Shown here in pieces: positions 17,808-25,869 of a stretch of 64,000 bases of DNA. Source of the DNA: Psychromonas sp. B3M02 (GTDB lineage Bacteria > Pseudomonadota > Gammaproteobacteria > Enterobacterales > Psychromonadaceae); NCBI RefSeq assembly GCF_003318165.1, contig NZ_QOCB01000039.1, positions 31,343 through 95,342 of the forward strand, in the 5' to 3' direction. Below the pieces are notes generated by a model. The model saw only the letters and a list, made by a program, of their open reading frames with translations. It did not search any database and had not been told where the DNA came from. The translations under genes and the position numbers were made by a program. Numbering within the stretch: the first letter of the stretch is position 1; the number at the start of each line of letters is the position of its first letter.

Positions 17808-19223
17808 TTAATCTTTATCAAAACCATATAAATCTTCTAAGCGCACTATATCATCTTGTGCAATATAGGATCCTGTTTGCACTTCCATCATCACTAAAGG
17901 AATGCTACCTGGATTTTCAATGGCATGTGCTGCACCAATTGGAATATACGTGGATTGATTCTCAGTAATTAATGACTCTTTGTTGTCACACAATACTTTT
18001 GCAGTACCCGATACCACAATCCAATGCTCAGCTCTGTGATAATGCATTTGTAAAGATAAACGCGCATGCGGTTTAATCGTCACCTGCTTAGACTTATAAC
18101 GCTCACCACGTTGTAATAGATTGATGTGGCCCCAAGGGCGATAAACCGTTCTATGTTGTACTGACTCAGAACGCTTTTCTCTATTAAGTTCTTCTACTAT
18201 TTTTTTAACGTCTTGTACTCGTGACTGATCGGCCACTAACACGGCATCACTGGTTTCAATGATCACTAAATTATTCACACCAACCGTCGCAACCAATTTG
18301 TCACGTGCATCAATTAAACAACCACTGGTATCAATGGTTTTGATATCTCCACGTTTTACATTTTGCTGCTGGTCTTTCTCTTTGACTTCCCAAATAGAAG
18401 ACCATGAACCAACATCACTCCAACCGGCATTTAAAGGCACCATAGCAGCATGTTCAGTTTGTTCCATAATAGCGTAATCGATTGAATCATCAGGACAGGT
18501 TAAAAATGATTCGGCATCAACACGAATAAATTCTGAATCCGTGACGGCATTTTCTACCGCAGCTTTACAAGCTGTTAATATTTCTGGTTGGTGTTTTTCA
18601 AGCTCTTGAATGTAGGTGCTGGCTTTAAATAAAAACATACCGCTATTCCAAAAGTACTCACCAGACTCAACATAACGTGTTGCGGTTTCAAAGTTTGGTT
18701 TTTCTACAAACTCTTCAACTAGCAAACATTCACTGTCTTGAATTTTTTGACTACTACGGATATAACCGTAACCTGTTTCAGGCTTATCAGGGACGATACC
18801 AAATGTCACTAATCGTCCCTCCTTGGCACATTTTTCAGCTTGTGCTATCGCATTATGGAAAGCAGGGACATCACTAATAACATGATCAGCAGCTAACACT
18901 AATAGTAATGGATCTGAACCTTTCTCAATCGCCTTAATTGCCGCTAATGCAACAGCAGGAGCAGTATTACGCCCTTGTGGCTCCAATAATATCTCACCGC
19001 CTAACGCATCAATTTCATTCAGCTGTTCAGCAACAATAAAACGATGCCCTTTATTACAAATAATAGTAGGGGCAAGCGTTTTTAACCCTTTTAAGCGCAA
19101 GATCGTTTCTTGCAACATCGTGCTTTCACCCACTAATGAAAGAAATTGCTTTGGGTGCTGTTTACGCGATAATGGCCAAAGTCTCGACCCGTTTCCGCCT
19201 GACATAATTACAGGTAAAATCAT
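17808..19223 (-). CDS. manC: Mannose-1-phosphate guanylyltransferase / mannose-6-phosphate isomerase
   Basis: 471 residues, the usual length of the bifunctional ManC/AlgA/CpsB type. The nucleotidyltransferase signature GGNGSRLWPLSRKQHPKQF lies at residues 9-27, with VEEFVEKP further on. A C-terminal cupin isomerase domain carries PWGHINLLQRGERYKSKQ and LSLQMHYHRAEHWIVVSG (metal-binding His). It makes GDP-mannose from mannose-1-phosphate and GTP. A separate manA lies just upstream, so isomerase activity is duplicated. The region between the two genes (86 bp) carries a 15-bp stem-loop. It supplies the GDP-sugar for the downstream mannosyltransferases. Confidence 0.94.
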   Translation of the reverse strand: MILPVIMSGGNGSRLWPLSRKQHPKQFLSLVGESTMLQETILRLKGLKTLAPTIICNKGHRFIVAEQLNEIDALGGEILLEPQGRNTAPAVALAAIKAIEKGSDPLLLVLAADHVISDVPAFHNAIAQAEKCAKEGRLVTFGIVPDKPETGYGYIRSSQKIQDSECLLVEEFVEKPNFETATRYVESGEYFWNSGMFLFKASTYIQELEKHQPEILTACKAAVENAVTDSEFIRVDAESFLTCPDDSIDYAIMEQTEHAAMVPLNAGWSDVGSWSSIWEVKEKDQQQNVKRGDIKTIDTSGCLIDARDKLVATVGVNNLVIIETSDAVLVADQSRVQDVKKIVEELNREKRSESVQHRTVYRPWGHINLLQRGERYKSKQVTIKPHARLSLQMHYHRAEHWIVVSGTAKVLCDNKESLITENQSTYIPIGAAHAIENPGSIPLVMMEVQTGSYIAQDDIVRLEDLYGFDKD

Positions 19224-19266
19224 AATTTCCCTTTAATATTAAAACATAAATTGTTTATAAAATGAC

Positions 19267-19300
19267 AAAGCAGTATGACTCAGCAGAGTTATACTGCTTT
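19267..19300 (-). terminator. Stem-loop between manA and manC
   Basis: 15-bp stem (AAAGCAGTATGACTC / GAGTTATACTGCTTT, one G-T pair) with a 4-nt loop AGCA. On the minus strand it follows the manA stop by about 10 bp and ends in CTTTG, a weak U-tract. It may partially terminate or attenuate. Confidence 0.5.
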
Positions 19301-19309
19301 TAAAATTAA

Positions 19310-20536
19310 CTACGCACTAGGTGTTATAGCTCTTGCTATTTTTGCATTACCTTGTACAACATATTGTTTACATTGGGCAGAAACAAAATAACTATCGCCT
19401 TTTTCAAGCAATGATTCTCGCTCGTTTTCTGTCGCCCCTTTGAGTGTTAATTTCCCCTCCACAACAAATAATATTTCCGCACTATTAACCTCAATAGTGC
19501 CACCTGCTTCAGTGACCTCTAAAATACTAAACTGAAAGTCTATGGCTGGTGTAACGTAAATATGCTCTTGGTTATTACGTGCTAACCTTGGTTTTAATTT
19601 TAATTCCGCTAAAGGCGTCGCTTCAAACACAGTTGTCGACATTAATTCAGGGACATCAATGTGTTTAGGCGTTAAACCACCGCGCAGTACGTTGTCTGAA
19701 TTGGCCATTAACTCTAACCCAGTGCCCTTTAGGTAAGCATGCGGTGTACCTGCTTTTAAATACATTGCTTCATTTGGCGCAAGAATAATGTAATTCAGTA
19801 TGAACGCTGATGTAATACCAATATCGTTAGGGTAATAGTCATTTAACGATATTACTAACTGGTAAGCGTTTAATGCTTCTTCCGATAGGAGTTCATTGTT
19901 TAACTGTTGCGCACAACCTTCTAATACTTCCGCCACGAACTTCGTTTTATCGGGATGCGTTAAGATACTTTGATAAAATTGCTTTAACCCTGCTGACTGT
20001 TGCTGGTTTTTAAACTCAGTCAATAAAGGTCGAATAAGGTCACTCTCAATGCGTTCAAATAGGCTAATAATGACATCAAATTCTCTGAACCCATTTAATG
20101 CATGATACTCCGTAATAGAAAAAACTAATTCTGGCTTATGGTTATCATCTTTATAGTTACGATGTGCCGCATCCAATGGGATATCAAGCAAATTTTCACG
20201 TGCCCACCCATCTTCAGCTTGTTGCTTATTAGGGTGACTTTGAATCGATAAAGGTGACTTTGCAGACAACACTTTAAATAAATAAGGCAGACGGTTGTGA
20301 AAACGCTCAGCACATGATGTGCCTAATACGGTATCAGGCTTCGAGGCGATATAGGCATCTAACGCAATAGTTTCCCCTTCACTTTGGATCAAAGAGGGAG
20401 CTTTAGGATGCGCCCCCATCCAAAGTTCAGCCATTGGTTTATTGTGTGAATTTTCATAACCAAACAGCTCAGTCATGCTTTTTTCACAACCCCAAGCACT
20501 ATTCATGATTGTGTTGTTAAGTTTAAAAATACTCAT
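19310..20536 (-). CDS. manA: Mannose-6-phosphate isomerase, class I
   Basis: 408 residues, normal for type I phosphomannose isomerase. It interconverts fructose-6-phosphate and mannose-6-phosphate, the entry step to GDP-mannose. The N-terminus MNSAWGCEKSMTELFG, AELWMGAHPKAPS, the zinc-ligand region QSHPNKQQAEDGWARE and DDNHKPELVFS are all characteristic, as is EAMYLKAGTPHAYLKGTGLELMANSDNVLRGG in the distal part (only key segments quoted). The start directly abuts the rmlB stop (TAA then ATG), so translation of the two is probably coupled. Confidence 0.94.
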   Translation of the reverse strand: MSIFKLNNTIMNSAWGCEKSMTELFGYENSHNKPMAELWMGAHPKAPSLIQSEGETIALDAYIASKPDTVLGTSCAERFHNRLPYLFKVLSAKSPLSIQSHPNKQQAEDGWARENLLDIPLDAAHRNYKDDNHKPELVFSITEYHALNGFREFDVIISLFERIESDLIRPLLTEFKNQQQSAGLKQFYQSILTHPDKTKFVAEVLEGCAQQLNNELLSEEALNAYQLVISLNDYYPNDIGITSAFILNYIILAPNEAMYLKAGTPHAYLKGTGLELMANSDNVLRGGLTPKHIDVPELMSTTVFEATPLAELKLKPRLARNNQEHIYVTPAIDFQFSILEVTEAGGTIEVNSAEILFVVEGKLTLKGATENERESLLEKGDSYFVSAQCKQYVVQGNAKIARAITPSA

Positions 20537-21616
20537 TTACAATAATTCCTTCCACCAAGCCTCATTTTTTAAGTACCACTCGATGGTTTTACGAATACCT
20601 GTTTCAAAAGATTCGACAGGTTTGTAACCTAACTCTGTATTGGTTTTTGTTGCATCAATCGCATAACGCCAGTCATGGCCTGCGCGATCTTCAACAAAGG
20701 TAATAAGCGAGGAAGCTTGGTCTACTAATACGGCTTTAGCCTGCGGGAAACGAGATGCGAGAGCCGGATCCTTAGCAAAAAACTCCCCCATAAGCTTACA
20801 AACTAGTTTCACGATATCGATATTCGCCCATTCATTATGACCACCGATATTGTAGTTTTCACCTAAACGACCTTTATTTAATACAAGCTCAATACCACGA
20901 GCGTGATCTTCTACGTATAACCAGTCGCGAATTTGTTGACCGTCACCGTAAACCGGCAATGGTTTATCGTGCAGGATATTAGTAATGATTAATGGGATCA
21001 GTTTTTCTGGGAAATGGTACGGGCCATAGTTATTTGAACAGTTTGACGTCGTTACTTCTAAACCGTAAGTATGATGATAAGCACGCACTAAATGGTCACT
21101 TGCCGCTTTAGACGCTGAATAAGGCGAATTTGGTGCGTAAGCTGTATCTTCGGTAAAGGCTGGATCTTTAGGACCTAATTCACCGTAGACTTCATCCGTA
21201 GAAACATGGTGGAAACGATGTTTAAGCGGCGCTTTACCATCTGCTTTCGGATCATCAATCCATACTTTCTTCGCTGCTTTTAATAAGCTGTATGTACCAA
21301 TAATATTGGTTTCAATAAAGGCATCTGGCCCAGTGATTGAACGATCTACATGAGACTCAGCTGCAAAATGCACTAAAGTATCAACCTTATGCTCTTTTAA
21401 TAGACTTTCTACTAACGCAGTGTCACAAATATCGCCATGAGCAAATACAAAATTTGAGTTATCTTCAACAGACGCTAAGCTTTCGCGATTACCTGCATAG
21501 GTTAAGGCGTCTAATACCACAATTTTGTCTTGTGGGTTGTTTGCAAGCCAATATAGAACGTAGTTTGCGCCGATAAAACCAGCACCGCCAGTTACTAATA
21601 AGTTTCGTTTTTCCAT
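20537..21616 (-). CDS. rfbB: dTDP-glucose 4,6-dehydratase
   Basis: 359 residues. It has the NAD-binding [11 protein letters not shown] loop, the STDEVYGEL active-site stretch (Thr-Asp-Glu), and the YSASKAASD motif with catalytic Tyr-x3-Lys, all standard for RmlB. It converts dTDP-glucose to dTDP-4-keto-6-deoxyglucose, the second step of dTDP-rhamnose synthesis. The rml genes are not in the common compact rmlBDAC order. Here rmlB is separated from rmlD by a repeat block with a four-helix-bundle gene, and from rmlC/rmlA by two glycosyltransferases and a long repeat array. Confidence 0.96.
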   Translation of the reverse strand: MEKRNLLVTGGAGFIGANYVLYWLANNPQDKIVVLDALTYAGNRESLASVEDNSNFVFAHGDICDTALVESLLKEHKVDTLVHFAAESHVDRSITGPDAFIETNIIGTYSLLKAAKKVWIDDPKADGKAPLKHRFHHVSTDEVYGELGPKDPAFTEDTAYAPNSPYSASKAASDHLVRAYHHTYGLEVTTSNCSNNYGPYHFPEKLIPLIITNILHDKPLPVYGDGQQIRDWLYVEDHARGIELVLNKGRLGENYNIGGHNEWANIDIVKLVCKLMGEFFAKDPALASRFPQAKAVLVDQASSLITFVEDRAGHDWRYAIDATKTNTELGYKPVESFETGIRKTIEWYLKNEAWWKELL

Positions 21617-21659
21617 ATCTTGTTACTACCTTTTGAGCTTAAAATTGTATTCTTTGTGA

Positions 21660-22060
21660 GAGACTCAAGGTTCAAGAGACAAGGTTCAAGGTAAAAGTTA
21701 AAAGGTTCAAGGAAAACAGTTATCACCTTATGCCTTGCTCCTTGCATCTTGAAGCGAAGCACACTTACCTCTTTCTCGAGGTTCAAGGTAAAAGGTTCAA
21801 GGAAAACAGTTATCACCTTATGCCTTCCATCTTGCTCCTTGCGCCTTATGCCTTGTTCCTTAAAGCTTGCGCCTTGTTCCTTGCATCTTGAAGCGAAGCA
21901 CACTTACCTCTTTCTCGAGGTTCAAGGAAAACAGTTATCGCCTTATGCCTTCCATCTTGTGCCTTGTTCCTTAAAGCTTGCGCCTTGTTCCTTAAAGCTT
22001 GCGCCTTGTACCTTATTCCTTGCATCTTGAAGCGAAGCACCCTTAACCTTGCACCTTCAA
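21660..22060. repeat. AAGGTTCAAGG / CCTTGTTCCTTG repeat block, three higher-order units
   Basis: Dense short repeats fill the gap between rmlB and the four-helix-bundle gene. Three larger units begin at about 21682, 21779 and 21918. Each starts AGGTTCAAGG, passes through AAAACAGTTATC and a variable run of CCTTG-type words, and ends CTTGCATCTTGAAGCGAAG. The first two units are followed by an identical CACACTTACCTCTTTCTCG. Runs of the two word types are roughly complementary and could fold. Frames seen across this block are repeat artefacts, not genes. Confidence 0.8.
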
Positions 22061-22401
22061 CTTCCCTTTTTCACTGCCATTAAACCCGCTATCATTCTTG
22101 ATATTTCTTCTGCTTCTTTTACCCAAAGCATGCCTATTTCTTTTTCTATGTAGTTAATTTTAATACCAATATAAATTTGAGTTCTTAGCTCACCGCATGA
22201 GCCTTTGGCATACGACAGAAAGTTAACAAACTCTTTGTCACTTTTTCTTTCATAGCCCTCTGCAATATTAGATGGAACTGAAAGTGAGGAGCGTGTGATT
22301 TGATCTTTAAAGCCAAAGTCTTTTGAAGCTTGGAAATATTTATATATTTCAGCAGATAACCTGGCAGAACGTTTCCACACATCTAAATCTTCAAATCGCA
22401 T
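22057..22401 (-). CDS. Four-helix-bundle protein, S23/23S-rRNA intervening-sequence type
   Basis: 114 residues: FEDLDVWKRSARLSAEIYK, FKDQITRSSLSVPSNIAEG, KEFVNFLSYAKGSCGELRTQ. This is the pattern of the S23/IVP family (four-helix bundle, TIGR02436-like), first seen inside intervening sequences of 23S rRNA but widespread elsewhere. The ATG is preceded by AAGGGGGG, an excellent ribosome binding site. It is surrounded on both sides by the AAGGTTCAAGG repeat family and inserted between rmlB and rmlD. That placement, plus lack of any sugar function, suggests a small mobile or selfish unit. Its biochemical role is unknown; relatives are thought to bind nucleic acid or form pentamers. Confidence 0.85.
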   Translation of the reverse strand: MRFEDLDVWKRSARLSAEIYKYFQASKDFGFKDQITRSSLSVPSNIAEGYERKSDKEFVNFLSYAKGSCGELRTQIYIGIKINYIEKEIGMLWVKEAEEISRMIAGLMAVKKGS

Positions 22402-22404
22402 GAG

Positions 22405-22513
22405 CCCCCCTTAATATAAAAAAGGTTCAAAGAACAATAGTCCTCACCTTGCACCCGAACTCTTATACCTTTAACCTCGCTCCTTGCACCTTATTCCTTT
22501 AACCTTGTACCTT
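22405..22513. repeat. Downstream flank of the repeat block
   Basis: Contains AAAAGGTTCAAAG followed by CACCTTGCACC, CTCCTTGCACC and CCTTGTACC words, the same family as at 21660-22060. It lies on the other side of the four-helix-bundle gene and runs up to the rmlD stop codon. Confidence 0.7.
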
Positions 22514-23458
22514 TTACCTCTCACTTTCGGCGAGTTCATCCATCATAGTTGATAGCTGCTTGCGCCAATGCTTTGTTTCTACGCCACTCGCTTGTTCTGC
22601 AGTACTTTTATCGATGACGCTAAAGCTGGGTCTTGTTGCTGGTGTTGGGTAGGCGCTAGCGGGAATTGGTCGTACTGGGATGGCTTTATCCAACATACCT
22701 TTTTCAATGGCCAGTTCTTGAATGGCTACCGCAAAGTCATACCATGAACACACGCCGGCATCAGTCCAGTGTAGCAGGGTGGCTGAAGAAGAAAGGTTCA
22801 AGGGCACTTCGCTTAAAGGTTCAATGTTTTCCTTGTTCCTTTCATCTTGTACCTTGCCACTTTTATCTACTAACGACCAGATCATTTCTGCTAAGCCTTT
22901 TGCCCAGGTTGGGGTGCCGACTTGATCATAAACGATGCCTAGTTGCTCTTTTTCAGCCATTAAACGTAGCATGGTTTTAACGAAGTTATTGCCATTGACG
23001 GAGTAGACCCAAGCGGTACGAATGATAGTCGCTTGTTCACCTAGAATAGTATTGACTTTACGATCGCCGGCTAGCTTTGATGCGCCATAAACATTAATAG
23101 GATTAACGGGATCATCCGTTTGATAAGGAGTGGTTTTCGTGCCATCGAAGACAAAATCGGTAGAGACATGGATCAGTTTTGCTGATACCTTTTTACAAGC
23201 AGTAGCGATATATTCACTGCCCAAGTCGTTCACAGCGTAAGCGGTTTCTGTATCACTTTCAGCTTTATCGACGGCAGTATAAGCAGCGGCATTAATAACA
23301 ACATCAGGTTGAAATTGCGTGATGGTTTGATTCACTTGATCTGCATTGGTGATATCAAGCTCTTCAACTGAACAACTAAGTAATTGTATGCCTTGTGGTG
23401 CTAGCTTCTCTAATTCCCACGCGAGCTGACCGCCCTTCCCTGTAATTAATACTTTCAT
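22514..23458 (-). CDS. rfbD: dTDP-4-dehydrorhamnose reductase with repeat-derived insertion
   Basis: 314 residues. MKVLITGKGGQLAWEL is the nucleotide loop (relatives usually have GQLG). INAAAYTAVDKAE and VYGASKLAGD (Y124, K128 of Tyr-x3-Lys) are standard. It makes dTDP-L-rhamnose from the 4-keto intermediate. Residues ~200-226 (KVQDERNKENIEPLSEVPLN) have no counterpart in typical RmlD. They are encoded at ~22790-22865 by sequence of the neighbouring AAGGTTCAAGG / CCTTG repeat family. The frame stays open, so the enzyme is slightly longer than usual and may still work. The insertion precedes the C-terminal WTDAGVCSWYDFA substrate segment. Confidence 0.92.
   Translation of the reverse strand: MKVLITGKGGQLAWELEKLAPQGIQLLSCSVEELDITNADQVNQTITQFQPDVVINAAAYTAVDKAESDTETAYAVNDLGSEYIATACKKVSAKLIHVSTDFVFDGTKTTPYQTDDPVNPINVYGASKLAGDRKVNTILGEQATIIRTAWVYSVNGNNFVKTMLRLMAEKEQLGIVYDQVGTPTWAKGLAEMIWSLVDKSGKVQDERNKENIEPLSEVPLNLSSSATLLHWTDAGVCSWYDFAVAIQELAIEKGMLDKAIPVRPIPASAYPTPATRPSFSVIDKSTAEQASGVETKHWRKQLSTMMDELAESER
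22792..22863. repeat. In-gene copy of the AAGGTTCAAGG repeat within rfbD
   Basis: AAAGGTTCAAGGGCACTTCG, AAAGGTTCAATG, CCTTGTTCC, TCATCTTGTACCTTG occur consecutively in the rfbD coding sequence. They match words of the flanking repeat block on either side of the four-helix-bundle gene. Confidence 0.7.
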
Positions 23459-23490
23459 AGCAACCTTACTTGTTTTAAATTATTTTTTTA

Positions 23491-24447
23491 TTACTTTTGT
23501 TTTTTTTTACTATCCAAAAGTGATACTAAGAGCGCTACTTTACCGAAAAAATGAGATCGAGTCACTTTCCCTTTACAAAAATAAGACATTTTTTTGCACA
23601 AAGTCGCGTCACTGAGACTACTCAAAATAGCGAGGGTTTCATTCTCACTTAATTTATTTTTTTGTTCGAACTGTTTAAAGGCAATTGCTTGATTAATAAT
23701 GCCTTGTTGGCTTTTTTTAAATTGGCGTAAATGGTGAGTAAATTTTAAAAACAACGAGATAACACTGCGTTCACGTGCACCAATAGTGTTGTGATGATGT
23801 TGACGATATTGGATCAATGCTTTGTCGATAAACACTATATATCCGCAACGATGCGCCACCAGTGCTAACCACCAATCATGCATGTAAGCTTGCTCTGGTA
23901 TTGGCAAAGCTTTATCCATTAATGCACGATTAAATAAGGTAGTACAGCCTGAGACGACGTTCTGTTGGCATAGCTGTTTAAATGTGCGATGCCAATCTTT
24001 GCTGATGTTCTTTAAGCTAAAGTAGCTATCGCAAATGAGTTGCAAATTTTGATCAACAATTTGCTTGTCACTAAAGACTAATATTGGCGTATGAGACGGT
24101 AATCTGTTTTCTGCTTGTTTTAAGTGCTGTATCGAAGCGCTGATTTTTTCAGGGAACCAAATATCATCTTGATCGCACAACATGAGGTAGTTCGCCGAGG
24201 TTTTAGTTAACCCATAGCCGAAATTATGACTTGGGCCGTGTAAACCACTTTCATTGAGATGTAGCTCTATGCGCTGATCTTGTTTAGCTAGCTGCGTAAC
24301 AAGGTTGAGTGTGTTATCCGTTGAACCATCATCCACAATAATTAAACGTGAGACTAAAGCGTGATAATCGATACAAGCTTGAATTGACTGTATCTGCTCA
24401 GCTAAGAAACGTTCTCCGTTATAGGTGGCGAGTACGATATCGATCAT
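23491..24447 (-). CDS. Glycosyltransferase family 2 (rhamnosyltransferase-like)
   Basis: 318 residues, one GT2 domain: MIDIVLATYNGERFLAEQI, LIIVDDGSTDNT, LMLCDQDDIWFPEK, then YMHDWWLALVAH. This combination is typical of rhamnosyltransferases in O-antigen and capsule clusters. No membrane segment is evident, and the last ~60 residues are basic, consistent with membrane association. It overlaps the next glycosyltransferase gene by 4 bp and lies between rmlC and rmlD. It therefore probably uses the dTDP-rhamnose made by its neighbours. Confidence 0.85.
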   Translation of the reverse strand: MIDIVLATYNGERFLAEQIQSIQACIDYHALVSRLIIVDDGSTDNTLNLVTQLAKQDQRIELHLNESGLHGPSHNFGYGLTKTSANYLMLCDQDDIWFPEKISASIQHLKQAENRLPSHTPILVFSDKQIVDQNLQLICDSYFSLKNISKDWHRTFKQLCQQNVVSGCTTLFNRALMDKALPIPEQAYMHDWWLALVAHRCGYIVFIDKALIQYRQHHHNTIGARERSVISLFLKFTHHLRQFKKSQQGIINQAIAFKQFEQKNKLSENETLAILSSLSDATLCKKMSYFCKGKVTRSHFFGKVALLVSLLDSKKKQK

Positions 24448-25247
24448 TTTTTATATCTATTCTGATATTCAAGGCGCGACGTAAGTGCGGTTTCTTGTTT
24501 TTTAGAGAAGGAGTATTTGAAAACGCTTTGTACATGCCAAAAGAAGTATTTGCTCATAAACTGCTTACTGGCACAACGTCTAAAATGCACCGCTTTAACG
24601 TTCTCTAAATATTGTAATGGAAAACCCGCTTTATTCGCTCTGAAGCTGAAATCGATATCTTCACAATACATGTAATAGCGCTCATCTAAGCCATTGAGTT
24701 GATTATACAGGTCCGCTTTGATGATCATAAAAGCACAACTCGCCCAATATTCTCTATTGTTAGCAAGTCCTCTTTTTCTGTTAACCATGGTTGAGCGATC
24801 GTTTAGTAAGTAGGTTTTAACAAAGCTGGAGAATTTAGGGTAAAGACGAATATTATCGTCTTGCACCATCTCTTCTCTGTCTAAAAATAAGTTTCCGACA
24901 CCTAAATTAATGGTTTGGTTTTTTAGTACATCAATCAGCTCGAGTATATTTCGCTGGGTAATAAATACATCTGGGTTTAGTAGAATAAAGTAGTCATCTT
25001 CTTCCATCCCTAACTCAAACTTACAATGCATGTAATTGGCATTATTGTTAGCAGAAAAGCCTTGTTCATGCCCATTAGCAAGGTAGTGTGCATTGTACTT
25101 GTCACAATATTTTTTTAACTTGCCAACGGGATCATTATCTCGACAGACGACAGTGATTTCATCGTATTTCGAGAGTGCCTTAATAGTGCCTAGGTTGATG
25201 ATCACATCATGATGGCGGTGCGACACTATTGATATAAAGATGCGCAT
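24444..25247 (-). CDS. Glycosyltransferase family 2 (WbbL-like)
   Basis: 267 residues. It starts MRIFISIVSHRHHDVI, with GHEQGFSANNNANYM, ILLNPDVFI and YYMYCEDIDFSFRANKAGF. The last segment, with a conserved ED-D, is the mark of WbbL-like rhamnosyltransferases. It is slightly short but complete. The stop overlaps the following glycosyltransferase start by 4 bp and the start is 3 bp after the rmlC stop, so rmlC and the two enzymes form a tight unit. Donor is probably dTDP-rhamnose, by context. Confidence 0.85.
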   Translation of the reverse strand: MRIFISIVSHRHHDVIINLGTIKALSKYDEITVVCRDNDPVGKLKKYCDKYNAHYLANGHEQGFSANNNANYMHCKFELGMEEDDYFILLNPDVFITQRNILELIDVLKNQTINLGVGNLFLDREEMVQDDNIRLYPKFSSFVKTYLLNDRSTMVNRKRGLANNREYWASCAFMIIKADLYNQLNGLDERYYMYCEDIDFSFRANKAGFPLQYLENVKAVHFRRCASKQFMSKYFFWHVQSVFKYSFSKKQETALTSRLEYQNRYKK

Positions 25248-25250
25248 TAA

Positions 25251-25796
25251 TTAAAACTTTGGTGCATCAGTAAAGCTTAAACCTGCTTCATCTTTGGCAG
25301 AGAGTAATGGTTTTTTATCTGCTGCGATTGGCCAATCAATGCTCAGTGATGAATCGTCCCATTTTAGAGAGACTTCTGCGTTTGGGTTGTAAACGTCTGT
25401 ACATTTATAGACGAATTCAGCTTCGTCAGTAGTGACGTAAAATCCGTGTGCAAAGCCTTCAGGCACCCACAGTTGGCGTTTGTTTTCAGCTGAAAGTAAT
25501 ACACCAGCCCATTGTCCGAATGTTGGAGAGTCTTTACGCATATCTACGGCAACGTCAAATACTTCACCTTTGGTGACACGCACTAGCTTACCTTGGGTGT
25601 TTTCGGTTTGGTAATGTAGACCGCGTAGAATACCGTAACTCGATTTACTGTGGTTCTCTTGTACGAACTCACGTTCACCACAATGTTCGTTAAATAATGT
25701 GGTGCGGAATGTTTCCATAAAGAAGCCACGTTCGTCACCAAACACTTGTGGTTCGATAATTTTCACATCAGGAATATTCGTTTCAATAAATTTCAT
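25251..25796 (-). CDS. rfbC: dTDP-4-dehydrorhamnose 3,5-epimerase
   Basis: 181 residues, exactly the usual size. GDERGFFMETF, KSSYGILRGLHYQ (His61 as the catalytic base) and GEVFDVAVDMRKDSPTFGQW are invariant RmlC motifs, followed by LWVPEGFAHGF and EFVYKCTDVYNP. It epimerises the 4-keto-6-deoxyglucose at C3 and C5. The upstream side (25797-27035) is not coding. It is filled by a long array of composite repeats that separates rmlC from rmlA, so transcription must pass about 1.2 kb of repeats or restart. Confidence 0.96.
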   Translation of the reverse strand: MKFIETNIPDVKIIEPQVFGDERGFFMETFRTTLFNEHCGEREFVQENHSKSSYGILRGLHYQTENTQGKLVRVTKGEVFDVAVDMRKDSPTFGQWAGVLLSAENKRQLWVPEGFAHGFYVTTDEAEFVYKCTDVYNPNAEVSLKWDDSSLSIDWPIAADKKPLLSAKDEAGLSFTDAPKF

Positions 25797-25812
25797 AAAT
25801 ACACTCAGTTAT

Positions 25813-25869
25813 AAGTTACAAGTTAAAAGGCTAAAGTTACAAGTTAAAAGGTTAAAGTTACAAGTTAAC
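25813..25869. repeat. 21-bp tandem repeat, 2.7 copies
   Basis: AAGTTACAAGTTAAAAGGCTA repeats with a 21-bp period at 25813, 25834 and 25855, with one or two substitutions. It lies between the rmlC start and the large palindromic repeat array. Confidence 0.8.

Noticed and set aside
21595..22040. Several overlapping open frames on both strands between rmlB and the four-helix-bundle gene
   Set aside because: All are low-complexity translations of the AAGGTTCAAGG/CCTTG words with no ribosome site and no family resemblance.
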